Below are positions 24,607 to 34,538 of a stretch of DNA of 64,000 bases, in pieces. Numbering within the stretch: position 1 is the stretch's first letter; every line of letters begins with the position of its first letter. Position numbers and translations under genes: made by a program. The notes under the pieces are model-generated. The model had not been told where the DNA came from, made no database searches, and saw only the letters and a program-made list of their open reading frames with translations. The stretch is from Streptomyces sp. ISL-43 (lineage in GTDB: Bacteria > Actinomycetota > Actinomycetes > Streptomycetales > Streptomycetaceae). The stretch spans positions 62,001 to 126,000 of the forward strand of contig NZ_JAGGOT010000008.1 of assembly GCF_018614195.1 (NCBI RefSeq), read 5' to 3'.

Positions 24607-26190
24607 TCACTCTTCCACGTTCCGCGCGTCGGGGGTCACCGTCGAAGTCGGGGTCGGCGTCGGCTTCGGCGTCTTCGTCGCGGTCGGCGTCGGGGTCGGC
24701 GTCGGAGTCGGGGTCGGCGTCGGAGTCGGCGACGGCGACCAGCTCGGCGTGCTCTTGGTGCGCGAAGCCGACGGCGAGGTGCTGTCGTACGAGCGCGAGG
24801 ACTCAGGGGTCCGCGACGACGTGTTCTCCGGCGTCGGGGTGCTCGCCCCGCCGCTGGGAGAGGCCGACGAGGAGGACGTGATCGGCGGCGTCGTGTTCGG
24901 ATCGGCGCTCTTGCCGCCGATTCCGTTGACCGCGTACGCCGCGTACGCCACGCCCGCCGCGACCGCGAGGACCGCGAGGACCGCGAAGAGCCACAGCTTC
25001 CAGCGGCCGCCGCCGGCCCGGTCGTCGTAACCGTCGTAGCCGTCGTACCCGCCGTTCCCGCCCTGGCCGCCCGCGCCCCCGCCGGGGAAGGCCGAGCCGT
25101 CGTCCGGGTTCAGCGGCGGCACCATCGGCTGCTGGAACTGCGAGGTCGAGGCGTGCGCGCCGTACTGCGGCTGGCCTTGGCCTCCGGGCATCGGCATCGC
25201 CGTGGTCTGCGAGGGGCCGCGCCCGTGCGGCAGCGCCATCGTGACCGGGCCGGTGTTCCAGGTGCCGGTGTTCGATCCCTGGTCGTGCAGCATCTGCAGG
25301 GCGTACTGGACCAGCCCGCGCATCTCCTCGGCGCTCTGGAACCGGTCGTCCGGGTCCTTGGCCAGCGAGCGCATGACGAGCCCGTCGAGCTCCTGCGGGA
25401 TCGAGTGGCCCTCGGGCAGCTGCGAGGGCGGGACCGGCGCGTCCTGGACGTGCTGGTAGACCACCGACAGCGGGGTCTCCCCGGTGAACGGGGGACGCAG
25501 CGCGAGGAGTTCGTAGAGCAGACAGCCCGTCGCGTACAGGTCGCTGCGGTGGTCCACGGCCTTGCCGAGGGCCTGTTCCGGCGACAGGTACTGCGGGGTG
25601 CCCATGACCATGCCGGTCTGAGTCATCGTCGACTGCGCGCCGTGCAGGGCGCGCGCGATGCCGAAGTCCATCACCTTGACCGCGCCGGCGTCCGTGATGA
25701 TCACGTTGGCGGGCTTGATGTCACGGTGCACGATGCCGTGCTGGTGCGAGTACGCGAGCGCTTCGAGCACACCGGAGACGATGATCAGCGCCTGGTCGGG
25801 GCCCGGGGCCTCGGCGCTGATCAGCAGGTCGCGGATGGTGCGGCCCTCGACCAGTTCCATGACGATGTAGGGGACGACGTTCGGTCCGACCCGGTCCTCG
25901 CCCGAGTCGTACACGGCGACCACGGCATGGTGGTTGAGGCCGGCGACCGACTGCGCCTCGCGCGTGAAGCGGGCCTTGGAGACCGGGTCCTCGGCGAGGT
26001 CGGGGCGCAGCAGTTTGACGGCCACGGTCCGGCCGAGCCGGACGTCCTCGGCGGCGAACACCTCGGCCATGCCGCCGCGTCCCAGACGGTGGGTCAGCCG
26101 GTAACGGCCGTCTCCCACCAGGCCGCCCGCGCCCCAGTGCTCAGGACCTTCGGCCATCCCGGCGCCGCTTCCCTCGGGTTCGGGTGCCAT
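24607..26190 (-). CDS. Membrane Ser/Thr protein kinase (PknB-like)
   Basis: 527 aa. The kinase domain spans ~28-290: glycine loop RLGRGGMAEVF, VAIK-type Lys in RTVAVKLLRP, HRDIKPANVI, DFGIARAL, activation loop with TMTQTGMVMGTPQYLSPEQAL. After a Gly/Pro-rich juxtamembrane linker comes one transmembrane helix (LWLFAVLAVLAVAAGVAYAA). The extracellular tail is Ser/Thr/Pro-rich, ending in a long Thr-Pro run, and has no PASTA or other sensor fold. It is divergent from a second kinase. Confidence 0.95.
   Translation of the reverse strand: MAPEPEGSGAGMAEGPEHWGAGGLVGDGRYRLTHRLGRGGMAEVFAAEDVRLGRTVAVKLLRPDLAEDPVSKARFTREAQSVAGLNHHAVVAVYDSGEDRVGPNVVPYIVMELVEGRTIRDLLISAEAPGPDQALIIVSGVLEALAYSHQHGIVHRDIKPANVIITDAGAVKVMDFGIARALHGAQSTMTQTGMVMGTPQYLSPEQALGKAVDHRSDLYATGCLLYELLALRPPFTGETPLSVVYQHVQDAPVPPSQLPEGHSIPQELDGLVMRSLAKDPDDRFQSAEEMRGLVQYALQMLHDQGSNTGTWNTGPVTMALPHGRGPSQTTAMPMPGGQGQPQYGAHASTSQFQQPMVPPLNPDDGSAFPGGGAGGQGGNGGYDGYDGYDDRAGGGRWKLWLFAVLAVLAVAAGVAYAAYAVNGIGGKSADPNTTPPITSSSSASPSGGASTPTPENTSSRTPESSRSYDSTSPSASRTKSTPSWSPSPTPTPTPTPTPTPTPTATKTPKPTPTPTSTVTPDARNVEE
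24640..24745 (-). repeat. In-frame Thr-Pro codon repeat in the kinase tail
   Basis: GGGGTCGGCGTC-type 12-base units on the plus strand, encoding alternating Thr and Pro, repeat about eight times in the extracellular end of the kinase. The tract may vary in length and is a likely O-mannosylation target. Confidence 0.8.
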
Positions 26191-26421
26191 CAGTCCTCAC
26201 CGTCGTCTGTCTCGGCCGCCGCTCAGCGGTAGGTCCTCGTCGTGTGCTCCGATGAACGCTACAGCCTCGCAACCGGTCACCGTTCGGACAAGGACCCCGC
26301 GCGGCACCTTGTGGTCACGGAACGGGCACCCGGCTTGACGTGTGCTTGCCCTCCGGCAGACTGGGCGCGACATGCGCTCAGCCGGACGCGTAGGGACACA
26401 TCCCGAGGGGAAGCAACAGTC

Positions 26422-28101
26422 ATGAGCCAGGACGGCACTCAGGGCCAATACGCGGGCGGCTCTCTTGCCGGTGGCCGTTACCAGCTAAGGGATCTGCTCG
26501 GCGAGGGCGGGATGGCTTCCGTGTACCTCGCCTACGACTCCGCGCTCGACCGGCAGGTCGCGATCAAGACGCTGCACAGCGAGCTCGGACGCGAGCAGTC
26601 CTTCCGCGAACGCTTCCGCCGCGAGGCCCAGGCTGTTGCGAAACTGTCGCACACCAACATCGTCTCGGTGTTCGACACCGGCGAGGGCGTGGTCACCTTC
26701 GCCGACCCCGGCCGGGACGACGGCGCGGTCATGCCGTACATCGTCATGGAGTACGTCGAGGGGCAGCCGCTCGGCTCCGTCCTGCACGGGGACATCACGC
26801 AGTACGGGGCCATGCCGGCCGACAAGGCGCTGAAGGTGACGGCCGACGTGCTGGCCGCCCTGGAGAGCAGCCACGAGATGGGGCTGGTCCACCGCGACAT
26901 CAAGCCGGGCAACGTCATGATGACGCGGCGCGGCGTGGTCAAGGTGATGGACTTCGGCATCGCGCGGGCCATGCAGTCGGGGGTCACCTCGATGACGCAG
27001 ACCGGCATGGTCGTCGGCACCCCGCAGTACCTCTCCCCCGAGCAGGCGCTCGGCCGGGCCGTGGACGCCCGCTCCGACTTGTACGCGGTCGGCATCATGC
27101 TCTTCGAGCTGCTGACCGGGCGGGTCCCCTTCGTCGCGGACTCGGCGCTGGGCATGGCGTACGCGCACGTGCAGGAGGACCCGGTCGCCCCGTCCTCCAT
27201 CAACCGCTCCGTGACCCCGGCGATGGACGCCCTGGTGGCGCGGGCCCTGAAGAAGAACCCGAACGAGCGTTTCCCCACGGCGGCGGCCATGCTCGACGAG
27301 GTGGCGCGAGTGGCGGGCGCCGGGCAGACCGGGGCCCCGGTCATCGTCCCCGGCTCGCACCCGACCAACAGCGGTGCCGGGCTCGGCTCGGCCGTGTTCC
27401 CGCCGGTGGAATCCGGCCTCCAGGCCCCGCCGCACTCGCTGCAGCAGCCGTACCAGGCCCCGCAGACCCCGACGCCGTACTCGTACGCGCCGGCCCCGCC
27501 GCCCGCGCAGACGCCCGCGCCGGGCTCGTACGGGTACCCACAGCAGCACCAGACGCCGGCTCCGCAGCCGTACGCGGCGTCGACCCCGCCCCCGTACTCG
27601 ATCTCGCCGCAGGGCGGGCAGCACGTGCAGGGGCAGACCGGCGGGGGCGCCGCCGGGAAGAAGAACACCCCGCTCGTGGTGGGCGCCGTCGTGGTGGCGC
27701 TGCTGGCCATCGGCGGGCTGATCGCCGTGCTGAACATGGGCGGCGACAAGAACAAGGGCGGGACGGCGACCCCGGGCTCCTCGACGTCGCCGTCCGGTCC
27801 GGCGAAGACCGGGCACAAGGGGCCGGACCTCTCCCGCACGATCGACGCCTCGAAGTGCAAGGAACCCTCGAAGGACTTCAGCGACGCGACCAAGGTGCGG
27901 GCGCCGGACTTCCGGTACATGAACCAGGTCTCGGTGAAGGCGTGCATCCGGGCCGGCGGCTGGAAGTACGAGGAGAAGCCCCGGGACGAGGCGGTCTACG
28001 GCGAGGGAACGGTCATCGAGCAGCAGCCCGCCGGCGACGACAAGATCGACCCGAAGAACACCACCTTCACCCTGTGGATCTCGACGGGCAACCCGGAGTG
28101 A
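26422..28101 (+). CDS. Membrane Ser/Thr protein kinase with one C-terminal PASTA-like domain
   Basis: 559 aa from ATG 26422; an upstream open extension lacks a ribosome site. Kinase domain ~20-285: LGEGGMASVYLAYD, VAIKTLH, HRDIKPGNVMM, DFGIARAM, then TSMTQTGMVVGTPQYLSPEQ. A Pro/Tyr/Gln-rich cytoplasmic linker precedes a transmembrane helix (PLVVGAVVVALLAIGGLIAVL). The outer ~90 residues hold a single PASTA-like module (VSVKACIRAGGWKYEE... GTVIEQQPAG... TFTLWIS), which usually senses muropeptides. It is paralogous to, and divergent from, the neighbouring kinase. Confidence 0.94.
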   Translation: MSQDGTQGQYAGGSLAGGRYQLRDLLGEGGMASVYLAYDSALDRQVAIKTLHSELGREQSFRERFRREAQAVAKLSHTNIVSVFDTGEGVVTFADPGRDDGAVMPYIVMEYVEGQPLGSVLHGDITQYGAMPADKALKVTADVLAALESSHEMGLVHRDIKPGNVMMTRRGVVKVMDFGIARAMQSGVTSMTQTGMVVGTPQYLSPEQALGRAVDARSDLYAVGIMLFELLTGRVPFVADSALGMAYAHVQEDPVAPSSINRSVTPAMDALVARALKKNPNERFPTAAAMLDEVARVAGAGQTGAPVIVPGSHPTNSGAGLGSAVFPPVESGLQAPPHSLQQPYQAPQTPTPYSYAPAPPPAQTPAPGSYGYPQQHQTPAPQPYAASTPPPYSISPQGGQHVQGQTGGGAAGKKNTPLVVGAVVVALLAIGGLIAVLNMGGDKNKGGTATPGSSTSPSGPAKTGHKGPDLSRTIDASKCKEPSKDFSDATKVRAPDFRYMNQVSVKACIRAGGWKYEEKPRDEAVYGEGTVIEQQPAGDDKIDPKNTTFTLWISTGNPE

Positions 28102-28231
28102 CGCGGCGGGCCGCAGGCGCGGAGCGGTGACGCGGGGGCGGTAACACGTTGTGGTGAAGGGGAGTTCGCCCGGGTGGTCCCGGTTCTGATACATACGCGC
28201 AGGACAGACCGCCGAACCTCCGGGAGTCCTC

Positions 28232-28654
28232 TTGCCGAACCTCGCCCGCGTCCTGACCGGCGCCGCCGCCGCGGTGGCGGCCGGCCTGCTCGCCGTCTCG
28301 CCCGCCTCGGCCGCCAGGCCCTCGTCGAGCTGCGACACCACCGGCGCCTACGGCAGCGCCGACTGGACGTGGCTGGACGGCTCCGCCATCATCCACGTCA
28401 CCCTCACGTCGGTGGACACCGCCGACGACTCCCGGGTCGCGGCGGTCCAGCTCTACACCCTGGACAACGCCGGCCACTCGCACGAATGGCCGTGGCGCTT
28501 CAACAAGGGCGGGGCCGGGAGCAGCCGCACCTGGGAGACCGACCTGCGGGACGGCCGGGGCATCGTGCGCGTCGGAGTGCACGCGGCGGCGTTCAACGAC
28601 GCGGGCTACCGGACCCTGTGCGGGTCCGGGTCCGTGCGCAACCCGTACTTCTGA
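28232..28654 (+). CDS. Small secreted protein
   Basis: 140 aa from TTG 28232, with GGGAG seven bases upstream. The signal peptide (VLTGAAAAVAAGLLAVSPAS) ends near ASA-AR. The mature ~110 residues have one Cys pair (SSCDTTG and RTLCGSG) and a beta-rich, Trp-containing sequence (HSHEWPWRF). No family recognised. A palindromic terminator follows. Confidence 0.82.
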   Translation: MPNLARVLTGAAAAVAAGLLAVSPASAARPSSSCDTTGAYGSADWTWLDGSAIIHVTLTSVDTADDSRVAAVQLYTLDNAGHSHEWPWRFNKGGAGSSRTWETDLRDGRGIVRVGVHAAAFNDAGYRTLCGSGSVRNPYF

Positions 28655-28664
28655 TCGGGCCGGT

Positions 28665-28740
28665 GCCTGCGGCCGGCTCCCCAGGGCCGGTCGCTCACGG
28701 CCGGCTCCACAGGGCCGGTCGCTCACGGCCGGCCGACGCG
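28665..28740. repeat. Short direct repeats after the secreted-protein gene
   Basis: AGGGCCGGTCGCTCACGGCC occurs twice in tandem, the copies separated by a GGCTCCACAGG-type spacer, just before the palindromic terminator. It has no coding signal in any frame. Confidence 0.7.
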
Positions 28741-28742
28741 GC

Positions 28743-28767
28743 CATCCCGTACGGCCCGTACGGGATG
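28743..28767. terminator. Palindromic terminator
   Basis: CATCCCGTACGG and its exact complement CCGTACGGGATG flank a single C, followed by a short T-run (GTTTTG). It sits after the stop at 28654 and before the next gene. Confidence 0.8.
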
Positions 28768-28799
28768 CCGGTTTTGTCCCGTTGTGCAAATCTGAGTGC

Positions 28800-29258
28800 G
28801 TGACATACGCCCGCGCGCTGCGCTGGACCGCCGGGGCCGCGATGGTGACCGCCTCGCTGCTGGCCACGGCGCCCGCGCACGCCGGTCCCGCGCACGCCGC
28901 CCGCACCGCCGCGCCGTCGTACGCGGACGACGCCGGCGACCCGGCGGACCCGGTGTTCGAGGAGCTCGCCGGAAGCGCCGCCGGGGCCGGTCGGGAGCGG
29001 CCCGGGCTGCCGGTGTCCGAGCCCGCCAACCCCGAGGCCGTGGTCGTCTCGCGCCCCGTGCCGGTGCGCCCGCGCCCCGAGCCCGCCCCGCCGGATCCCC
29101 TGGCCCTCTCCGTGCCGGCGGTGGCCGGCGCGCTCGGCACCGAGCCGAACGAGCGCGCCGCCGATCTGGCCGCGCACATGCTGCCCCTCGGAACGGGGTT
29201 CGCCCTGATGGGGACCGGTCTCGGCTTCATGGGGATGCGACTGCGCCGAGGGCGCTAG
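28800..29258 (+). CDS. Small membrane or exported protein, Pro/Arg-rich
   Basis: 152 aa from GTG 28800; a TTG at 28782 is in frame. The signal-like N-terminus (YARALRWTAGAAMVTASLLA) ends in a PAHA-GP type site. The middle is Pro/Arg-rich (VSRPVPVRPRPEPAPPDP). A Gly-rich hydrophobic helix near the end (LPLGTGFALMGTGLGFMGM) followed by RLRRGR looks like a C-terminal membrane anchor, as in cell-wall spacer proteins. No family recognised. Confidence 0.75.
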   Translation: MTYARALRWTAGAAMVTASLLATAPAHAGPAHAARTAAPSYADDAGDPADPVFEELAGSAAGAGRERPGLPVSEPANPEAVVVSRPVPVRPRPEPAPPDPLALSVPAVAGALGTEPNERAADLAAHMLPLGTGFALMGTGLGFMGMRLRRGR

Positions 29259-29365
29259 ACCCCGCCGAGAACCCGCCCCCGGGCCCGCCCCGGGTCCCTC
29301 CCGAGACGTACGGAGCCCCCTCCTCCCCCTCGCGGCGTAGGCCTCAAGATGGTTGCGGCGAGGGG

Positions 29366-29391
29366 CATACTCGGTATACATACTGAGTATG
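29366..29391. promoter_or_regulatory. 26-nt palindromic operator overlapping promoter and start codon of the PadR gene
   Basis: The arms CATACTCGGTAT and ATACTGAGTATG (11 of 12 complementary) span 29366-29391 and include the PadR start codon. A TTGCGG -35 (29353-29358) and TATACA -10 (29375-29380), 16 bp apart, place transcription start at or next to the ATG, so the mRNA is probably leaderless. PadR proteins bind such ATACT-type dyads, so autoregulation is expected. Confidence 0.8.
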
Positions 29392-30072
29392 TCGATCCGC
29401 CACGGCCTTCTCGCCCTGCTGGAACGGGGCCCTCGGTACGGCTCCCAACTCCGCACCGAGTTCGAGTCCCGCACCGGTTCCACCTGGCCGCTCAACGTCG
29501 GGCAGGTGTACACCACCCTCGCGCGCCTGGAGCGCGACGGCCTCGTCGCCCCCGGCGGCGAGGACACCGCCGGGCACACCCTCTACGCCATCACCGAGAC
29601 CGGCCGCCGCGAACTGCGCGAGTGGTTCGAGCGCCCCGTCGACCGGGCCAACCCGCCCCGCGACGAACTCGCCATCAAACTCGCCATGGCCGTCGGCGCC
29701 CCCGGCGTGAACATCCGCGCCGTCATCCAGGCCCAGCGGCACGCCACCGTCCACGCCATGCAGGACTACACCCGCCTCAAAGCACAGGCGCTCACCGCCA
29801 TCGAGACGGGGGGCGGCAGCGAACGCGACGACATCGCCTGGCTGCTGGTCCTGGAACAGCTGATCTTCCAGACCGAGGCCGAGGCCCGCTGGCTCGACCA
29901 CTGCGAATCCCGGCTCGTACGGCTCTCCGCGAACCGCGAGCTCGCACCGGCCGAGGCCGAGCCACCCGAGGGCCGCGGCCCGGGCGGGCCCGCCGAGGCC
30001 ACCACCACTGCCATCTCGACCACGACCACCGACCGGCCTCTGCCCCGTACCGCCCGCACGCGGCGGGGCTGA
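29389..30072 (+). CDS. PadR family transcriptional regulator
   Basis: 227 aa from ATG 29389. The N-terminal winged helix (HGLLALLERGPRYGSQLRTE, then VGQVYTTLARLERDGLV) is PadR-type. A C-terminal helical Vir_AS-like dimerisation domain follows, then a Pro/Thr-rich tail. There is no ribosome site, in keeping with a leaderless transcript. It lies 32 bp before the ABC ATPase gene and probably represses the whole exporter operon; PadR proteins often sense substrates of the exporters they control. Confidence 0.93.
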   Translation: MSIRHGLLALLERGPRYGSQLRTEFESRTGSTWPLNVGQVYTTLARLERDGLVAPGGEDTAGHTLYAITETGRRELREWFERPVDRANPPRDELAIKLAMAVGAPGVNIRAVIQAQRHATVHAMQDYTRLKAQALTAIETGGGSERDDIAWLLVLEQLIFQTEAEARWLDHCESRLVRLSANRELAPAEAEPPEGRGPGGPAEATTTAISTTTTDRPLPRTARTRRG

Positions 30073-30104
30073 ACAACCGCACCACGTCCCAGGGGGGACC
30101 CTTC

Positions 30105-30832
<728 letters not shown>

Positions 30833-30836
<4 letters not shown>

Positions 30837-33679
30837 TCGCTTCGTACCACTCCTGGATCGCGGCCATCCGGATAGCCCGCCGCGACGCCTGGCGCTCCAA
30901 GGGCCGCAGCGCCCTCGTCCTCGCCATGATCGCCCTGCCCATCGTCGGCGTGAGCGCCGTCGACCTCACCGTGCGCAGTTCCCAGCTCTCCGCCGAGCAG
31001 CGCATGGAGCGGCTGCTCGGCGCAGCCGACGCCAAGGTGAGCGACCCGGAAATGAGCACGGCGCTCTACCAGAGCCCCGACGCCCAGAATTACGCCCCGG
31101 TCGGCGGATTCGACAAGTACGACCCGTCCGTCGGGGCCGGGCGGGACGAAGTCACCAAGCCCGCGCCGGAACTCCCGGCCGGCGCCCAGGCCGTCAAGGA
31201 CAGCCTGTCCTACGGGAAGGTCCGTACCCGGTACGGGATCCTGGAGACCGAACTGCGGGAAGTGGACCCTGCGCACCCGCTGGTCAAGGGGCTGTGGAAG
31301 CTGGACCGCGGCCGGCTGCCGCAGGCGGCGGGCGAGGTCATGGCCACCAACGCCTTCCTGGAGGAGTCCGGTTACTTCGTCGGCTCCAGCGTGACCCCGC
31401 GCGAGTCGACCACCTCGTACAAGATCGTGGGCGCCTACGAGATGCCCGACGCGCTGAAGCGGCCGCAGCTCCTCGCGACGGCCGGCACCCTGATCGCCCC
31501 GCTCGACCGGGACCTGAAGGCCGCCGGCAGCCAGGGCCTGCGCGCACGCGACGACTATCTGGTGAAGGTCGGCGGCGACGGTTTCACGTGGAACATGGTC
31601 ATGCAGGCCAACGCCAAGCGGCTGCTCGTCGAATCGCGCGCCGTCCTGCTGAACCCGCCGGCCGACTCCGAGGTGCCGCTCTACAAGGAGCAGCCCAATG
31701 ACCAGTGGCGGCCCGGCGCCGTCATCGGAGCCACCGAACTCGCCATCGTCTCCACCGTCGTCGGCCTCGCCATGCTGGAGATCTGCCTGCTGGCCGGACC
31801 CGCCTTCGCGGTCGGCGCCCGGCGCTCGCGCCGCCAGCTCGGCCTGGTCGGCGCCAACGGCGGCGACCGGCGGCACATCCGGGCCATCGTGCTCTCCGGC
31901 GGCCTCGTCATCGGCGCCGCGGCGGCCGTCAGCGGCACCGTCATCGGCGTGGCCCTCACCATCGGGCTCCGGCCGGTGCTGGAAGACACGATCGGCAAGC
32001 GCTTCGGCGGCTTCGACGTCCGCCCGCTGGAACTCCTCGCCATCGGCCTGCTCGCCGTCCTGACCGGGCTGCTGGCCGCCATCGTCCCGGCCGTCACCGC
32101 CTCCCGGCAGACCGTGCTCGCCTCCCTCACCGGCCGTCGCGGCGTGCGCCGGGCCAACCGGGTGCTGCCCGTCCTCGGCCTGCTCGCCATCGCGGGCGGC
32201 GCCGCCATCGCCCTGTTCGGCACCGTGTCCGGCATGGGCTCCACGGTGGTCGCCGGCGGCAGCGCCATCGCCGAGCTCGGCGTCGTCGCCCTCACCCCCA
32301 CGCTGGTCGGCCTGTTCGGGCGGGCCGGACGGTGGCTGCCGCTCTCGCCCCGGCTCGCACTGCGCGACGCCGTCCGCAACCGGGGCCGTACGGCACCCGC
32401 CGTGGCCGCCGTCCTGGCCGCCGTCGCCGGCACCGTCGCCGTGGCCACGTACCAGCACAGCAAGGAGATCCAGGCGCGGCACGAGTACGTCGCCGAGCTG
32501 CCCTACGGGACCGGGCTGATCGAGACCAACGAGAACTCCGCCTTCCGGGACGTCACCCAGATGCGCGAGGCCCTATCGAAGGAACTCCCGCTGGCCGTAC
32601 GGGCCGACGTGGAACGCCCCGCCGTCGGCAAGCCGGGCTGTTCCACGTACTCCTCCAGCCCGGACTGCGGGCGGGCCGAGATCGTCATCCCGAAGGAACA
32701 GCGCTGCCCCCTCTTCACGGCCGAGAACGGCCCCAGTTCCTTCAGCCTGGAACGACAGAAGGAGCTGCGCAACGACTGGCGGTGCAAGGACCAGCGCTTC
32801 GGCGTCCGGGCCCCCCTGGTCGTCGCCGACGAGAAGCTGCTCTCCGTCCTGGCCGTCGAGGATCCGGCTGCGGTGTCCGCGCTGAAGGCGGGCAAGGCCG
32901 TCTCCTTCAAGAAGCAGAACGTGCTCGACGGCAAGGTCACCGTCCGGCTGATCATGGGCCGGGACGGGGGCTCCGCGGCCCCCGGTGATCCGGAGCCCGG
33001 CGAGGACAAGGTGTTCGCCACCCACCAGGCACCCGAGACGGCGAACGGCTACGGCGTGGAGCTTGTGCTGCCGCCCTCCGCCGCGAAGAGCGCCGGAATC
33101 GCCACCGCCCCCTTCGGCTCGTACTTCACCCTCGACGGTGAGGCGAGCTCCGAGCAGCGCCAGCGGCTGGACGGTGCCCTCGACAAGATGGGCCTGGACG
33201 CGTCCGTACGGATCGAGAAGGGCTACGAGGGCGACGACAGCCTGGCCATGCTCGCCCTGACCGTCTTCGCGGGCCTGGTCACCATCGGCGCGGCCGGCAT
33301 CGCCACCGGACTGGCCCAGGCGGACGCCGAAGGCGACCTGAAGACCCTGGCGGCGGTCGGAGCGCCGCCGCGGGTGCGGCGCACGCTCAGCGGCTTCCAG
33401 TGCGGGGTGGTCGCCATGATGGGCGTCGTCCTCGGCTCGGCGGCCGGGATCCTGCCCGCGGTCGGACTGCGCCTCACCGAGCGGCGGGCCATGGCCGACA
33501 TGGTGCGGTCGGGCATCGAGAACGGCTACGCGGCGGCCTCCGAGGCCGTGCCGTACGTGCCGATCGCGGTGCCGTGGACCACGCTGGCCGGGCTGCTGGT
33601 CGCGGTACCGCTGGGCGCGGCGCTGCTGGCGGCCCTGGTCACCCGTTCCAGCGGGGCGCTGGCGCGGCGCGAGGTCTGA
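30833..33679 (+). CDS. FtsX-like ABC transporter permease
   Basis: 948 aa from GTG 30833. Architecture: N-terminal helix after ARRDAWRSKGRSALVLAMIA, a ~250-residue extracellular domain, a three-helix FtsX bundle (~300-450), a middle helix pair, a second extracellular domain with four or more cysteines (KPGCSTYSSSPDCG, RCPLF, WRCKD), and a final FtsX bundle with the QxxGA-like LKTLAAVGAPPRVRRTLSG. Duplicated-FtsX exporters move lipids, peptides or drugs or transmit force. A one-mismatch parS-like site lies inside. Confidence 0.94.
31581..31594. other. Degenerate parS-like site (13/14)
   Basis: GTTTCACGTGGAAC differs from the Streptomyces parS 14-mer at one position (A to G). It lies within the permease coding sequence. 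Known Streptomyces parS sets include some one-mismatch sites, so it may bind ParB weakly. Confidence 0.5.
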
Positions 33680-33720
33680 CGCGCGACGGCCGCCTGCGGC
33701 CGTGCACGGGCGGCGCATTG

Positions 33721-33760
33721 GTGCCCCCGCACAGGGTGGATCACGCCTGTGCGGGGGCAC
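33721..33760. terminator. Strong hairpin terminator after the ABC operon
   Basis: GTGCCCCCGCACAGG (33721-33735) and CCTGTGCGGGGGCAC (33746-33760) are exact complements, 15-bp arms with a 10-base loop, 41 bases past the permease stop. Confidence 0.9.
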
Positions 33761-33797
33761 ACCGTGTGAAAGCGAAGGTGTGCGAGAGAATGACGGC

Positions 33798-34337
33798 ATG
33801 GAGATGCCGAGGAGTGAACGGTCGCAGGACAGCCCCCCGCACGGCCTGATCGTGGGGCAGGACGGGATGCCGGTCGGCGGCGCCGATGACGAGTCGCGCG
33901 AGGTCCCGGTGACGGAGATGGTCGAACAGCCCGCCAAGGTCATGCGGATCGGCAGCATGATCAAGCAACTCCTGGAAGAGGTACGCGCCGCACCTCTGGA
34001 CGAGGCCAGCCGGGTCCGTCTCAAGGACATCCACGCCGCGTCGGTGAAGGAGCTGGAGGACGGTCTGGCTCCCGAGCTCGTCGAGGAACTGGAGCGGCTC
34101 TCCCTGCCCTTCACCGAGGAGGCGATTCCCTCCGAGGCGGAACTGCGGATCGCCCAGGCCCAGTTGGTGGGCTGGTTGGAGGGCCTGTTCCACGGCATCC
34201 AGACGGCCCTGTTCGCGCAGCAGATGGCGGCGCGGGCCCAGCTGGAGCAGATGCGCCGCGCTCTGCCTCCCGGTTCCTCCCACGAGGACGACGAGGACGG
34301 CTCCCACGGCGCGATCCGCTCGGGCCCCTACCTCTAG
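33798..34337 (+). CDS. Bacterial proteasome activator (Bpa/PafE-like, DUF2587)
   Basis: 179 aa from ATG 33798. The helical core (VMRIGSMIKQLLEEVRAAPL, EELERLSLPFTEEAIPSEAE, GLFHGIQTALFAQQMAARAQ) matches Bpa, which forms a 12-mer ring that opens the 20S proteasome without ATP. Known Bpa proteins end in GQYL, which docks between alpha subunits; here the last residues are SGPYL, keeping the YL but replacing Gln by Pro. The N- and C-terminal tails are disordered and acidic. Confidence 0.9.
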   Translation: MEMPRSERSQDSPPHGLIVGQDGMPVGGADDESREVPVTEMVEQPAKVMRIGSMIKQLLEEVRAAPLDEASRVRLKDIHAASVKELEDGLAPELVEELERLSLPFTEEAIPSEAELRIAQAQLVGWLEGLFHGIQTALFAQQMAARAQLEQMRRALPPGSSHEDDEDGSHGAIRSGPYL

Positions 34338-34373
34338 GCCCTGCCCAGGCCCTGCTACCGAACCGAACGAGGC

Positions 34374-34417
34374 CTCCGGGGCCGCACGCACCCTCAGGGG
34401 CGCGGGCGGCCCCGGAG
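34374..34417. terminator. Hairpin terminator after the Bpa-like gene
   Basis: CTCCGGGGCCGC (34374-34385) and GCGGCCCCGGAG (34406-34417) pair exactly around a 20-base loop, between the Bpa-like gene and mobA. Confidence 0.8.
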
Positions 34418-34538
34418 CCGTTCGGGGCGCAGTCCCGGGGGCCGCGGAGTGCGGGCGAAGTCCGGTCTCACAGCGGGCCCGTAAGGACCCGGTAAACGGC
34501 GGAACCCGTCCGCAACGCGGCCCCCGCATACTCGGGGC

